From Pseudoxanthomonas koreensis (GTDB lineage Bacteria; Pseudomonadota; Gammaproteobacteria; Xanthomonadales; Xanthomonadaceae): a stretch of DNA of 64,000 bases. The translations under genes were made by a program, and so were the position numbers. The notes beneath the pieces are model-generated. The model saw nothing but the letters and a program-made list of their open reading frames with translations. It ran no database searches and was not told the origin of the DNA. Numbering within the stretch: position 1 is the first letter of the stretch; each line of letters begins with the position of its first letter. Shown in pieces: positions 1-13,182 of this stretch. Location: positions 27,094-91,093 of the forward strand of contig NZ_PDWM01000006.1 of assembly GCF_010093225.1 (NCBI RefSeq). The letters run 5' to 3'.

Positions 1-15
1 AAAGATCGGCGGACA
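1..15 (-). CDS. Start of an unidentified gene (5' end only)
   Basis: Only the first five codons (M-S-A-D-L) lie in the window, reading leftwards off the edge. The ATG is preceded on the minus strand by a good GAGGAG ribosome binding site about six bases upstream. The gene follows the ArsR gene in the same direction with a gap of about 57 bases, so it is probably the third gene of the rhodanese/ArsR operon. Comparable BigR/SqrR operons often encode a sulfur dioxygenase of the metallo-beta-lactamase fold here, but nothing visible proves that. Confidence 0.45.
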
Positions 16-72
16 TGGTTTTCTCCTCGGTGTCCAAGGGTTGCTGGCCGGGCGGCGACCCGGGCCGGACGC

Positions 73-435
73 TCATCGTTTCCTGCCGCCGGCACCGCGG
101 CGCCGCACCGGTGCGCAGTAGATCCCGTGCAGGGTCTGCATCACCGCCGCGGCCGGCCCCGGCGCAATCGAATAGAAGATGCTCTGGGCGTCGCGCCGGG
201 TCAGCACCAGGCCTTGCTCGCGCAGCACGGCCAGGTGCTGCGACAGCGCCGACTGGCCCAGATCGAGCTGGCCCTGCATCTCGCCGACCGAGCGCTCGCC
301 GCCCGCCAGCAGGCACAGCACCTGCAGCCGTTTCTCGTTGGCCAGCGCCTTGAGCAGCTGCGCCGCGTCGCCGGCATGGGCCTGCATCGCCTCCAGGTCG
401 AAGGCCGGTTGCGCCTGGGTACGGGCCATCGTCAT
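73..435 (-). CDS. ArsR-family repressor, BigR/SqrR-like persulfide sensor
   Basis: A 120-residue winged-helix ArsR/SmtB repressor; the recognition helix is in the segment LGQSALSQHLAVLREQG (about residues 59-75). Two cysteines are placed at residues 41 and 107. SqrR of Rhodobacter capsulatus uses Cys41 and Cys107, and BigR of Xylella and Agrobacterium uses equivalent cysteines, to sense reactive sulfur by forming a disulfide or polysulfide bridge. The usual ArsR metal-binding motif ELCVCDL is absent. The ATG overlaps the stop of the upstream rhodanese gene, so the two are translationally coupled. It probably represses the AT-rich divergent promoter at 841-877. The fold is certain; the ligand is inferred from the cysteine positions. 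Confidence 0.85.
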   Translation of the reverse strand: MTMARTQAQPAFDLEAMQAHAGDAAQLLKALANEKRLQVLCLLAGGERSVGEMQGQLDLGQSALSQHLAVLREQGLVLTRRDAQSIFYSIAPGPAAAVMQTLHGIYCAPVRRRGAGGRKR

Positions 436-821
436 TCCATGCTCACGGGCAGGCCTGCATTGCGCCACGCCTGGAACCCGCCGGCAAGCGACCGGACGTC
501 CCCGAAGCCGAGCTGGCGCAGGCTGTCGGCCGCCAGCGCGGAACGGCCGCCGCTGAGGCAGTAGAGCAGCAGCGGCCGCGACGGCTGCGCCAGCGCATCG
601 CTGGTGCTGCACGCCATCGCCGGATGCGCATGCACCTGGAACTCGAGCACGCCGCGCGGCAGGTTCACCGCCCCGGGCAGGTGGCCGCCGGCGAACTCGG
701 CCGGCTCGCGCACGTCGATCAGCACCACCTCGCCGGCAGGCCAGGCCGCGCACTCGCCCGGCTCGACCTCGCGGATGCGCGAGCGGGCGGCGGCGACCAT
801 TTCATTCACGGTCATGGGCAC
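432..821 (-). CDS. Rhodanese-domain sulfurtransferase
   Basis: A single-domain rhodanese of 129 residues, presumably cytoplasmic because no signal peptide is seen. Domain landmarks are VVLIDVREPAEFAGGHLPGA (about 32-51) and the active-site loop CLSGGRS with the persulfide-carrying Cys at residue 88. It would move sulfane sulfur between small thiols and acceptors. A GTG at 821 has an AGGA ribosome site seven bases upstream; an ATG two codons later is the alternative. It is first in an operon with the ArsR regulator, an arrangement known for hydrogen sulfide/polysulfide detoxification operons. Confidence 0.88.
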   Translation of the reverse strand: MPMTVNEMVAAARSRIREVEPGECAAWPAGEVVLIDVREPAEFAGGHLPGAVNLPRGVLEFQVHAHPAMACSTSDALAQPSRPLLLYCLSGGRSALAADSLRQLGFGDVRSLAGGFQAWRNAGLPVSME

Positions 822-840
822 GGGAAGTTCCTGATATCAG

Positions 841-877
841 TTGACGCTAATATAAGACAATGCTAATTTGATTGCAA
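841..877. promoter_or_regulatory. Overlapping divergent promoters in an AT-rich operator region
   Basis: This is a sharply AT-rich patch in GC-rich DNA between the rhodanese/ArsR operon and the RND operon. On the minus strand, TTGCAA (877-872) and TATATT (854-849) are separated by exactly 17 bases, a good sigma-70 promoter for the rhodanese gene. On the plus strand, TTGACG (841-846) can pair with TAATTT (864-869), also at 17 bases. A direct repeat GCTAAT occurs at 846-851 and 862-867. The overlap suits simultaneous control of both operons by the ArsR protein; the exact operator is not defined here. Confidence 0.6.
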
Positions 878-921
878 GCCGATGGAACCCGTCCATCGCA
901 TCGCAGACAAGGAGATCTCCC

Positions 922-1125
922 ATGAACATCGATCGCGCCGTCCTCGCCTTCGCCGGCACCATGATCCTGGCCAGCGTGGCGCTGGTGTATTTCGTCTCGC
1001 CGTGGTGGTTGCTGCTGACCGCCTTCGTCGGCGTCAACCTGCTGCAGTCCAGCGTCACCGGCTTCTGCCCCACGGCGGTCGTGCTCCGCAAGCTGGGCGT
1101 CTCCAGCGGCAGCGCGTTCAAGTGA
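922..1125 (+). CDS. Small YgaP-like membrane protein (DUF2892)
   Basis: A 67-residue protein beginning MNIDRAVLAFAGTMILASVA. It has two closely spaced transmembrane helices (about 7-25 and 30-47) and the TGFCPTAVVLRKLG segment typical of the DUF2892/YgaP transmembrane domain. In other bacteria this domain is fused to rhodaneses or lies beside them. The ATG at 922 follows a strong AAGGAG at 909-914, so the longer frame upstream is not used. It is the first gene of the rightward RND operon, opposite the rhodanese/ArsR pair, which links it to sulfur handling by context only. Confidence 0.82.
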   Translation: MNIDRAVLAFAGTMILASVALVYFVSPWWLLLTAFVGVNLLQSSVTGFCPTAVVLRKLGVSSGSAFK

Positions 1126-1135
1126 GGCCGATGCC

Positions 1136-2173
1136 GTGAGGACGGATGCGACCGGCGCCCTGCGCCTGCTGGCTCCGCTGGCACTGGCCGTCGCGCTCGC
1201 CGCCTGCGGCGGCACCGGGGACATGCCCGCGCCGGCGCCGATCGAAGGCCTGGAGACGCAGGTGGTGTCCACCGCCGCGGACGGCGGCGCGCGCGCCTGG
1301 GACGGCGTGGTCGAGGCCGTCCGCGAAGCCGGGCTGACCGCGCAGACCCGCGGGCGGGTCGCCGAAGTCCTGCACGACGTCAACGACCGCGTGGCCGCCG
1401 GCGAGGTACTGGTCCGGCTGACCGCGGTCGAACAGCAGGCCGGCGTCGATGCCGCCCGCGCGCAGCTGCAGCTGGCCGAGGCCACCTACAGGCGCATGGC
1501 CGGCCTGGCCGAGAACCAGTACGTGTCGAAGATGCAGCTCGACCAGGCGCGCGCCGAGCGCGACGCGGCGCGCGCGCGCCTGGTCGATGCCGGCCAGCAG
1601 AGCACCTACACCACGATCCGCGCGCCCTACGCCGGCATCGTCAGCGCGCGCGAGGTCGAGCCGGGCGAGAGCGTGGGCATCGGCCAGCCGCTGATGACCG
1701 TATTCGCGCCCGATGCGCTGCGCATCGAGTTGAGCGTGCCGCAGTCCGATGCCGATGCGATCCGTGCGGATCCGGCCGCACGGATCGCCTTCGACGATGG
1801 CCGCAACGTCGGTGCCACCGACGGGGTCGTGTTTCCCGCCGCCGACGTGGCGACCCACGCGGTCAGGGTGCGCGTGCAACTGCCGCAGCTCGCCCCGGCG
1901 CCGCAGCCGGGCATGACCGCCAAGGTCGCCTTCCCCGCGCTGGCCGGCGCCGCACGGCCGCGCGTGCCCGCCTCGTCGCTGGTGCGGCGCGGCGAGGTCA
2001 ATGCGGTCTACGTCCTGGCCAACGGACGGCTGATGCTGCGCCAGCTGCGACTGGGCGCCCGCGACGGCGACAGCGTCGAAGTGATCGCCGGGCTGGAGCC
2101 GGGCGAGGTCATCGCCGCCGATCCGGTGGCCGCGGTGCAGGCACTGGTGGCCGCGCGCAGGAACGAAAAGTGA
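1136..2173 (+). CDS. RND efflux periplasmic adaptor (HlyD/MFP family) lipoprotein
   Basis: A 345-residue membrane-fusion protein. It opens with a lipoprotein signal whose lipobox places the lipidated Cys at residue 24. It then shows the split biotinyl-lipoyl domain (GRVAEVLHDVNDRVAAGEVL and later TIRAPYAGIVSAREVEPGE), an alpha-helical hairpin rich in Ala, Arg and Gln between them, and a beta-barrel/membrane-proximal domain. It would link the pump encoded next to an outer-membrane channel. The GTG at 1136 is used; the gene starts 11 bases after the preceding stop and ends one base before the pump gene. No outer-membrane factor gene is present nearby. Confidence 0.9.
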   Translation: MRTDATGALRLLAPLALAVALAACGGTGDMPAPAPIEGLETQVVSTAADGGARAWDGVVEAVREAGLTAQTRGRVAEVLHDVNDRVAAGEVLVRLTAVEQQAGVDAARAQLQLAEATYRRMAGLAENQYVSKMQLDQARAERDAARARLVDAGQQSTYTTIRAPYAGIVSAREVEPGESVGIGQPLMTVFAPDALRIELSVPQSDADAIRADPAARIAFDDGRNVGATDGVVFPAADVATHAVRVRVQLPQLAPAPQPGMTAKVAFPALAGAARPRVPASSLVRRGEVNAVYVLANGRLMLRQLRLGARDGDSVEVIAGLEPGEVIAADPVAAVQALVAARRNEK

Positions 2174-2174
2174 C

Positions 2175-5100
2175 ATGAATGCGCACGACAGCCCCCGCCT
2201 GGGTATTTCCGGCCGCATCGCCCGCGCCTTCCAGGAAAACCCGCTCACGCCGATCCTGGCGATCGTGGGCCTGCTGCTCGGCCTGGTCGCAGTAGCGATC
2301 ACCCCGCGCGAGGAAGAGCCGCAGATCGACGTGACCATGGCCAACGTCATCGTGCCGTTCCCCGGCGCCGATGCGCGCCAGGTCGAACAGATGGTGGCCT
2401 TCCCGCTGGAGCAGAAGCTGGCGGAGATCGAACAGGTCAAGCACACCTATTCGATCAGCCGCCCGGGCATGGCGGTGCTGACGGTCGAGTTCGAAGTCGG
2501 CGTGGAGCGCCAGCCGGCGCTGGTGCGCCTGTACGACAAGGTGTTCTCCAACCAGGACTGGATGCCGCAGGGCCTGGGCGTGGGCCAGCCGGTGATCAAG
2601 CCCAAGGGCATCGACGACGTGCCGGTGATGGCGCTGACCCTGTGGACCGACGATGCCGATGCGTCGGCACGCCAGGGCTTGCCGTGGCGCAGCGCCATCG
2701 AGCTGGCCGAAGTGGCGCACAGCCTGGAGAACGAGCTCAAGCGCATCCCCGGCACCCGCGACGTGGCCACCATCGGCGCCCCGGAGCGGGCGCTGATGGT
2801 GACCCTGGATCCGGCGCGCCTGGCCAGCCACGGCCTGACCGTGGGCGACCTGGCCGGTGCCCTGCAGGCGGCCAACCTGGCCCGCCAGGCCGGCGAACGG
2901 GTCGGCGGCGACGGCGTATCCCAGGTCACCTCCGGCCAGTTCCTGGCCGACCGCCAGGACGTGGCCAGCCTGGTCCTGGGCATGTCCGGCGGCCAGCCGG
3001 TGCGGCTGCAGGACGTGGCCACGATCACCGATGCGGCCGACACCCCCGCCCGCTACGTCTGGCACGGTGCGCCGGCCGGCCGCGACGGCCCGGCCAGCGG
3101 CATGGCACCGGCGGTCACCCTGGCCATCGCCAAGAAGCCGGGCGCCAACGCGGCCGACATCACCGGCGCGGTGCAGGAGCGGGTCCAGGCGCTGCGCGGC
3201 CAGGTCATTCCCGAAGGCGTCCAGGTCACCGTCACCCGCGACTACGGCCAGTCGGCCAGCGACAAGGCCTGGACCCTGATCAAGAAGCTGTTCTTCGCCA
3301 CCAGCCTGGTGGTGCTGCTGGTGCTGTTCGCGCTGGGCCGGCGCGAGGCGATCGTGATCGGCTCGGCGGTGGTGCTGACCCTGGCGGTGACCCTGTTCGC
3401 CTCCTGGGCGATGGGCTTCACCCTCAACCGGGTGTCCCTGTTCGCGCTGATCTTCTCCATCGGCATCCTGGTCGACGACGCGATCGTGGTGGTGGAGAAC
3501 ATCCACCGGCACATGGCCCGGGGAGGCAAGACCCTGCGCGAGGCGATCCCTCCGGCAGTGGACGAGGTCGGTGGCCCGACCATCCTGGCCACCTTCACCG
3601 TGATCGCCGCGCTGATGCCGATGGCCTTCGTCAGCGGCCTGATGGGCCCGTACATGCGCCCGATCCCGGTCAACGCCTCGGTCGGCATGCTGCTGTCGCT
3701 GCTGATCGCGCTGGTGGTCACGCCGTGGCTGTCGCTGAAACTGCTCAAGCGGCATGGCCCGGCGCTGGCCGATGGCGCGCACGCCGATGACGGGCGGGGC
3801 GACGGACACGCGACCGGGACGATGGCCGCGCGCCTGCACCGCCTGTTCGAGCGCCTGATGGGGCCGTTCCTGGATCCGGAACACGGCACCCGCCGGCGCC
3901 GGCTGCTGTTTGCCGCGATGGCCGCGCTGGTGCTGCTGGCCGCCAGCCTGGCCGGATTCAGGCTGGTGGTGCTGAAGATGCTGCCGTTCGACAACAAGTC
4001 CGAGCTGCAGGTCGTGGTCGACCTGCCCGAGGGCCGCACCCTGGAGGACACCTCGGCGCTGCTGGCCGAGCTGGCCACCGTGCTCGACCGCACCCCGGAA
4101 GTGCTCCACTACCAGGGCTATGCCGGCACCGCCGCGCCGATCAACTTCAACGGCCTGGTGCGCCAGTACTACCTGCGCCAGGGCGCCAACGCCGGCGACC
4201 TGCAGGTCAACCTGGTCGACCGCCACCAGCGCAGGCGCAAGAGCCACGACATCGCCGTGGCGCTGCGCCCGCAGTTGTCGCGGATCGGCGAGCGGCACGG
4301 CGCCTCGGTGAAGGTGGTGGAAGTGCCCCCGGGGCCGCCGGTGCTGTCGCCGATCGTGGCCGAGGTCTACGGCCCGGACTACGACCGCGTCCGTGCCCTG
4401 GGCCGGGCGCTGGAACAGCGCTTCCTGGCCACCGAAGGCATCGTCGACGTCGACACCAGCGTGGAGGCCGACGCTCCCCGCGAAATGCTGCTGGTCGACC
4501 GCGTCCGCGCCGCGCGCCTGGGGGTGTCGCAGGCCGACATCGCCCAGACCCTCGCGTCCGGCCTGCAGGGCCTGGATGCCAGCCACCTGGTCGACGGCAG
4601 CTCCAAGTACCCGAGGCCGATACGCCTGCGCCTGCCACCGGCAGACCAGGCCAGCCTGGACGGCCTGCTCGCGCTGCGCGTGCGTGGCGGCACAGGCCAG
4701 CTGGTGCCGCTGTCCGAACTGGTGCAGGTGCGCCGCGACGGCTGGGACGGCGCGATCCACCACAAGGACCTGCTGCCGGTGGTGTACGTGACCGGCGACG
4801 AGAGCGGCGACGCGGACAGCCCGCTGTACGGCATGTTCGACCTGGTCGGCCAGGTGGCCGGCAACCGCATCGCCGGGCAGGTCCTGTCGCAGTCCTTCAT
4901 CCGCCAGCCGGCCGATACCGCCGGGTTCTCGATCAAGTGGGACGGCGAATGGCAGATCACCTACGAGACCTTCCGCGACATGGGCATCGCCTACGCGCTG
5001 GGCATGGTCCTGATCTACCTGCTGGTGGTGGCGTACTTCCGCGACTACGTGGTGCCGCTGGTGATCATGGCCCCGATCCCGCTGACCGTGATCGGGGTGA

Positions 5101-5480
5101 TGCCCGGCCACGCATTGCTGGGCGCGCAGTTCACCGCCACCTCGATGATCGGCATGATCGCCCTGGCCGGGATCATCGTGCGCAACTCGATCCTGCTGGT
5201 GGATTTCATCAACCACCTCGTCGCGCGCGGGCACGCGCCCGGGCAGGCGGTGATCGATGCCTGCGCGGTGCGCGCCCAGCCGATCGCGCTGACCGCGCTG
5301 GCGGCCATGGGCGGGGCGCTGTTCATCCTCGACGATCCGATCTTCAACGGCCTGGCCATCTCGCTGGTGTTCGGCATCCTGGTCTCGACCGTGCTGACCC
5401 TGGTGGTCATCCCGCTGCTGTACTACTCGCTGCTGTCGTTCCGTTCGCGCAAGTGCAAGCCCGAGGAGTCCTTCGCATGA
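2175..5480 (+). CDS. RND efflux pump permease (AcrB-superfamily)
   Basis: At 1101 residues this is a full-length proton-driven RND transporter. It has an N-terminal membrane helix (about 27-45), two large periplasmic loops, and two sets of six helices beginning around residues 365 and 930. TM4 carries the paired acidic residues in GILVDDAIVVVENI (about 430-443), which relay protons. Strings of charged residues around 530-560 form a longer cytoplasmic linker than usual. Substrate cannot be read from the sequence; the position beside a sulfur-responsive regulator suggests a sulfur-derived or electrophilic compound. Translation is probably coupled to the lipoprotein gene that follows (ATGA overlap). 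Confidence 0.92.
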   Translation: MNAHDSPRLGISGRIARAFQENPLTPILAIVGLLLGLVAVAITPREEEPQIDVTMANVIVPFPGADARQVEQMVAFPLEQKLAEIEQVKHTYSISRPGMAVLTVEFEVGVERQPALVRLYDKVFSNQDWMPQGLGVGQPVIKPKGIDDVPVMALTLWTDDADASARQGLPWRSAIELAEVAHSLENELKRIPGTRDVATIGAPERALMVTLDPARLASHGLTVGDLAGALQAANLARQAGERVGGDGVSQVTSGQFLADRQDVASLVLGMSGGQPVRLQDVATITDAADTPARYVWHGAPAGRDGPASGMAPAVTLAIAKKPGANAADITGAVQERVQALRGQVIPEGVQVTVTRDYGQSASDKAWTLIKKLFFATSLVVLLVLFALGRREAIVIGSAVVLTLAVTLFASWAMGFTLNRVSLFALIFSIGILVDDAIVVVENIHRHMARGGKTLREAIPPAVDEVGGPTILATFTVIAALMPMAFVSGLMGPYMRPIPVNASVGMLLSLLIALVVTPWLSLKLLKRHGPALADGAHADDGRGDGHATGTMAARLHRLFERLMGPFLDPEHGTRRRRLLFAAMAALVLLAASLAGFRLVVLKMLPFDNKSELQVVVDLPEGRTLEDTSALLAELATVLDRTPEVLHYQGYAGTAAPINFNGLVRQYYLRQGANAGDLQVNLVDRHQRRRKSHDIAVALRPQLSRIGERHGASVKVVEVPPGPPVLSPIVAEVYGPDYDRVRALGRALEQRFLATEGIVDVDTSVEADAPREMLLVDRVRAARLGVSQADIAQTLASGLQGLDASHLVDGSSKYPRPIRLRLPPADQASLDGLLALRVRGGTGQLVPLSELVQVRRDGWDGAIHHKDLLPVVYVTGDESGDADSPLYGMFDLVGQVAGNRIAGQVLSQSFIRQPADTAGFSIKWDGEWQITYETFRDMGIAYALGMVLIYLLVVAYFRDYVVPLVIMAPIPLTVIGVMPGHALLGAQFTATSMIGMIALAGIIVRNSILLVDFINHLVARGHAPGQAVIDACAVRAQPIALTALAAMGGALFILDDPIFNGLAISLVFGILVSTVLTLVVIPLLYYSLLSFRSRKCKPEESFA

Positions 5481-6151
5481 ACCCGACCCCGTTCCGCTTC
5501 ACCGCCCTGGCCGCGTGCCTGGCTATCGCCACCACCGCCGGTTGTGCGCGCCTGCCCGCGGCCGCCGCCACTGCCAGCGATGCCGGCACGCCGACGCCCG
5601 CTGCACCGGTGGCCGCCGACAACGATGCCGGCCTGGCCCGGGCCAGCGCCGCCGCCATGGCCTTCAGCAGCCAGTTACGCAGCGAACTGCTGGCGGCGAT
5701 GGCCGCCGGTGGCCCGGTCGCCGCAGTGGACGTGTGCCACACCCGCGCCCCACGCATCGCCGGGATGGTGATGACCGAACACGGCGTGCAACTGGGTCGG
5801 GTCGCCCTGCCCGGTCGCAACCGCAATCCAGCCCAGGCCGCCGACGACTGGAGGCTGGCCACGCTGCAGGTGTTCCAGCAGGCGGTGGACGCTGGCGCAC
5901 CGGCGGCCGAACAGGTCTCGGTGGTCCGCGACGGCCTGCCCGACGGCGTGGCGTTGCGGATGATGCGCGGCATCGCGACCGAGCCGGCCTGCCTGGCCTG
6001 CCATGGCAGCGAAGTGGCCGGTCCGGTCCGCGCAGCCATCGCCAAGCGCTATCCCGGCGACCAGGCCACCGGCTTCGCCGTCGGCGACCTGCGCGGCGCG
6101 TTATGGGTGGAGGTGCCGACCCCCGCCGCGCCAGGACCGGCCGCGCCGTAG
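5477..6151 (+). CDS. Tll0287-like (DUF3365) lipoprotein with a CxxCH haem motif
   Basis: A 224-residue exported protein. The signal peptide ends in a lipobox (TTAGC, lipid-modified Cys23) and is followed by an Ala/Pro/Thr-rich linker. The globular part matches the Tll0287-like domain found in haem-containing redox sensors, with the motif CLACH at residues 172-176 able to bind a c-type haem. The ATG overlaps the pump stop codon. A haem-binding periplasmic lipoprotein coupled to an RND pump is unusual; it may sense or buffer a redox-active ligand. Family assignment is good, role unknown. Confidence 0.8.
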   Translation: MNPTPFRFTALAACLAIATTAGCARLPAAAATASDAGTPTPAAPVAADNDAGLARASAAAMAFSSQLRSELLAAMAAGGPVAAVDVCHTRAPRIAGMVMTEHGVQLGRVALPGRNRNPAQAADDWRLATLQVFQQAVDAGAPAAEQVSVVRDGLPDGVALRMMRGIATEPACLACHGSEVAGPVRAAIAKRYPGDQATGFAVGDLRGALWVEVPTPAAPGPAAP

Positions 6152-6248
6152 GCAGCCTGCCGATCCGGACTGGCGCACGTCCGCGGAGATGATCGCCTGG
6201 CCTGCGTTGCAGCCGCCCTCCAGGCCACGCGGCCGCGCACGGCGGCGG

Positions 6249-10745
<4,497 letters not shown>

Positions 10746-10767
10746 TCTGCTGACGGGGATCCAGGGC

Positions 10768-10800
10768 ACGGGCGCGGCGCAAGCCGCGCCCGTTTCTTTT
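10768..10800 (+). terminator. Rho-independent terminator after nirS
   Basis: Perfect 11-base stem ACGGGCGCGGC / GCCGCGCCCGT (10768-10778 and 10783-10793) with a GCAA tetraloop, followed by TTCTTTT. It lies 22 bases past the nirS stop and separates nirS from the convergent mnmG gene. Confidence 0.88.
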
Positions 10801-10850
10801 CCCGGCAACCAGGAAGCCGGCGGGACGGGCGGTTGCCCCTGATGGCGTGG

Positions 10851-12746
10851 CTACACCGCGACGCGGGTACTGCGCCGCTGCCGCTCCAGGTGCACCAGCA
10901 GCAGCGAGATCGCCGCTGGGGTCATGCCGGGGATGCGCTGGGCCTGGCCGATGGTCTGCGGGCGTACCCGCTCCAGCTTCTGCTGCACTTCGGCCGACAG
11001 GCCGCGCACGGCGGCGTAGTCGAACTGCGCGGGAATCGCGGTTTCCTCGTGGCGCTGCTGGCGCGCGATCTCCTCGCGCTGGCGGTCGACGTAGCCGGCG
11101 TACTTGACCCCGATCTCGACCTGCTCGGCCACCCGCGCATCGTCCACGCCCGGGCCCAGCGAGGGCACCCGCATCAGCGCCGCGTAACCCAGCTCCGGGC
11201 GCCGGATCAGGTCCAGCGCACTGGTCTCGCGGCTCACCGCCACGCCCAGCGTCGCTTCCACTTCGCGGCCCAGTGCGTTGGCCGGCGTGGCCCACAGCGC
11301 GCGCAGGCGCGCGGTTTCCGCCTCGATCGCCTCGCGCTTGGCGGCGAAGCGCGCCCAGCGCGCATCGTCGACCACGCCCAGTTCGCGGCCCTTCGCGGTC
11401 AGGCGCAGGTCGGCGTTGTCCTCGCGCAGCTGCAGCCGGTACTCGGCGCGGCTGGTGAACATGCGGTACGGCTCGCTGGTGCCGTGGGTGACCAGGTCGT
11501 CGACCAGCACGCCCAGGTAGGCCTCGTCGCGGCGCGGCGCCCAGCCTTCCTGCCCGCGCACATGGCGCGCGGCGTTGAGGCCGGCGAGCAGGCCCTGCGC
11601 GGCGGCTTCCTCGTAGCCGGTGGTGCCGTTGATCTGGCCGGCGAAGAACAGGCCCGCCACCGCCTTGGTCTCGAGCGTGGCCTTCAGCCCGCGCGGGTCG
11701 AAGAAGTCGTACTCGATCGCGTAACCGGGCCGGGTGATGTGCGCGTGCTCGAAGCCGCGGATGCTGCGCACCAGTTCCAGCTGCACGTCGAACGGCAGCG
11801 AGGTGGAGATGCCGTTGGGATAGATCTCGGCCACGTCCAGCCCCTCGGGCTCGACGAAGATCTGGTGCGAAGCCTTTTCGGCGAAGCGCACCACCTTGTC
11901 CTCGATCGACGGGCAATAGCGCGGGCCGACGCCTTCGATCTGGCCGCTGTACAGCGGCGAGCGGTCCAGCGCGCCGCGGATGATCTCGTGGGTGCGCTCG
12001 CTGGTGTGGGTGATCCAGCACGGGACCTGGCGCGGGTGCTCGCCCGCGTCGCCCAGGAACGACATCACCGGCAGCGGGTCGTCGCCGGGCTGTTCGTCCA
12101 TCACCGAATAATCGAGCGTGCGCCCGTCGATCCGCGGCGGGGTGCCGGTCTTGAGCCGGTCCACCGCGAACGGCCGTTCGCGCAGGCGCGCGGCCAGGGT
12201 GGTGGCCGGCGCGTCGCCCATGCGCCCGGCGCTGTACTGGGTCTGGCCGATGTGGATCCTGCCGGCGAGGAAGGTGCCGGCGGTGAGCACCACCGCGGGC
12301 GCCTCGAAGCGCAGGCCGGTGCTGGTGACCGCGCCACGCACGGCGTCGCCTTCGATGAGCAGGTCGTCGACCGCCACCTGGAACACGGCCAGGTTTTCCT
12401 GCGCCTCGACGATCCGCCGGATCGCGCTGCGGTACAGCGCGCGGTCGGCCTGGCAGCGGGTGGCGCGCACCGCCGGGCCCTTGCTGGCGTTGAGCGTGCG
12501 CCACTGGATACCGGCCAGGTCGGCCGCGTGGGCCATCGCCCCGCCGAGCGCGTCGATCTCCTTCACCAGGTGGCCCTTGCCGATGCCGCCGATGGCCGGG
12601 TTGCAGCTCATCGCGCCCACGGTCTCGATGTTGTGGGTCAGCAGCAGGGTGCGCGCGCCGGCGCGCGCCGAGGCCAGCGCGGCCTCGGTGCCGGCGTGGC
12701 CGCCGCCGATCACGATCACGTCGTAGCGGTGGAAGGAGGAATTCAT
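10851..12746 (-). CDS. mnmG: tRNA uridine-5-carboxymethylaminomethyl modification enzyme MnmG (GidA)
   Basis: A 631-residue FAD protein that, with MnmE, installs the carboxymethylaminomethyl group on wobble uridine 34 of certain tRNAs in the cytoplasm. The N-terminal dinucleotide fold is [11 protein letters not shown], the family signature [22 protein letters not shown] lies at about residues 48-69, and the C-terminal helical domain binds tRNA and MnmE. Length and sequence are ordinary for the family. mnmE is not in the window. It is transcribed towards nirS and away from the candidate small RNA. Confidence 0.97.
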   Translation of the reverse strand: MNSSFHRYDVIVIGGGHAGTEAALASARAGARTLLLTHNIETVGAMSCNPAIGGIGKGHLVKEIDALGGAMAHAADLAGIQWRTLNASKGPAVRATRCQADRALYRSAIRRIVEAQENLAVFQVAVDDLLIEGDAVRGAVTSTGLRFEAPAVVLTAGTFLAGRIHIGQTQYSAGRMGDAPATTLAARLRERPFAVDRLKTGTPPRIDGRTLDYSVMDEQPGDDPLPVMSFLGDAGEHPRQVPCWITHTSERTHEIIRGALDRSPLYSGQIEGVGPRYCPSIEDKVVRFAEKASHQIFVEPEGLDVAEIYPNGISTSLPFDVQLELVRSIRGFEHAHITRPGYAIEYDFFDPRGLKATLETKAVAGLFFAGQINGTTGYEEAAAQGLLAGLNAARHVRGQEGWAPRRDEAYLGVLVDDLVTHGTSEPYRMFTSRAEYRLQLREDNADLRLTAKGRELGVVDDARWARFAAKREAIEAETARLRALWATPANALGREVEATLGVAVSRETSALDLIRRPELGYAALMRVPSLGPGVDDARVAEQVEIGVKYAGYVDRQREEIARQQRHEETAIPAQFDYAAVRGLSAEVQQKLERVRPQTIGQAQRIPGMTPAAISLLLVHLERQRRSTRVAV

Positions 12747-12811
12747 CGGGGTGTGACGCGGATCACGATGGAAGAAAACGGCGCGATTCTACGCCAGCGC
12801 CTGGCAGCGAC

Positions 12812-12828
12812 TTGGCACGCTTCCTGCG
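12812..12828 (+). promoter_or_regulatory. Sigma-54 (RpoN) type promoter
   Basis: TTGGCACG-N4-CTGC matches the -24/-12 consensus YTGGCACG-N4-TTGC at every base of the -24 element and three of four bases of the -12 element. The invariant GG and GC are ten bases apart. No coding gene starts downstream on this strand; the next element is a strong terminator, suggesting a short non-coding transcript starting near 12839. Confidence 0.6.
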
Positions 12829-12838
12829 GTAACTATCC

Positions 12839-12960
12839 CGTGCACCCACCGCGGCAAAGTGTCGGGGGACGCCGGCTGGAATTGGAACAGGGGCCAGCCA
12901 TGCGCGCGGAGGGGAAGCCGAGGGGCCGGCAGTCGGGGGACTGCCGGCCCCTGTTTTTTT
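12839..12960 (+). ncRNA. Candidate small RNA, sigma-54 dependent, with repeated GGA motifs
   Basis: The stretch from the predicted sigma-54 start site to a very strong terminator is about 120 bases and has no credible reading frame. It contains six GGA triplets (12867, 12878, 12884, 12908, 12913 and 12938). One is in the 14-base loop of a hairpin closed by GGCTGG (12874-12879) and CCAGCC (12894-12899); another sits at the loop of the terminator hairpin. Repeated exposed GGA motifs are the hallmark of RNAs that sequester CsrA/RsmA. No known RNA family was recognised. Position: divergent from mnmG. Confidence 0.5.
12921..12960 (+). terminator. Strong rho-independent terminator
   Basis: A perfect 14-base stem (12921-12934 with 12939-12952) closes a GGGG loop and is followed by seven T residues (12954-12960). 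It faces right and has no upstream protein gene on its strand, which supports a non-coding transcript ending here. Confidence 0.9.
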
Positions 12961-12992
12961 GCGCGGGCGCCGCGTCCGTGAATCGCGTCACG

Positions 12993-13024
12993 AAAACAGG
13001 CAGCCCGGCCAGGGGCCGGGCTGC
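12993..13024 (-). terminator. Probable terminator of the leftward lipoprotein gene
   Basis: An 11-base perfect stem (13000-13010 with 13014-13024) is followed on the minus strand by CTGTTTT. It lies about 160 bases beyond the stop of the lipoprotein gene at 13183. The rest of 12747-13182 that is not the candidate RNA or these hairpins holds nothing recognisable. Confidence 0.6.
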
Positions 13025-13182
13025 GGAAAGGGCGTCGACGTCCGACAGGGCCGGAACAGGGGGGATCCAGATTTCCCTGCCGGACATCGACATGGTCGTA
13101 GCCGTGCGGGTCAGAACCTGACGCGTCCGGTCACTTCGCCGGGCTAGCTTGCGACCAGTCCACGGCCAAAGCAAGGCCTTTC

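Noticed and set aside
2109-5234. Very long antisense frame opposite the RND pump gene (and similar ones opposite nirS, mnmG and others)
   Set aside because: The protein is His/Gln/Arg-rich without domains, as expected for the complementary strand of a GC-rich gene; the plus-strand protein is a clear RND pump.
12833-13174. 113-residue minus-strand frame between mnmG and the lipoprotein gene
   Set aside because: It reads through the strong terminator and the predicted small RNA, has no domain and shows shadow-like composition.
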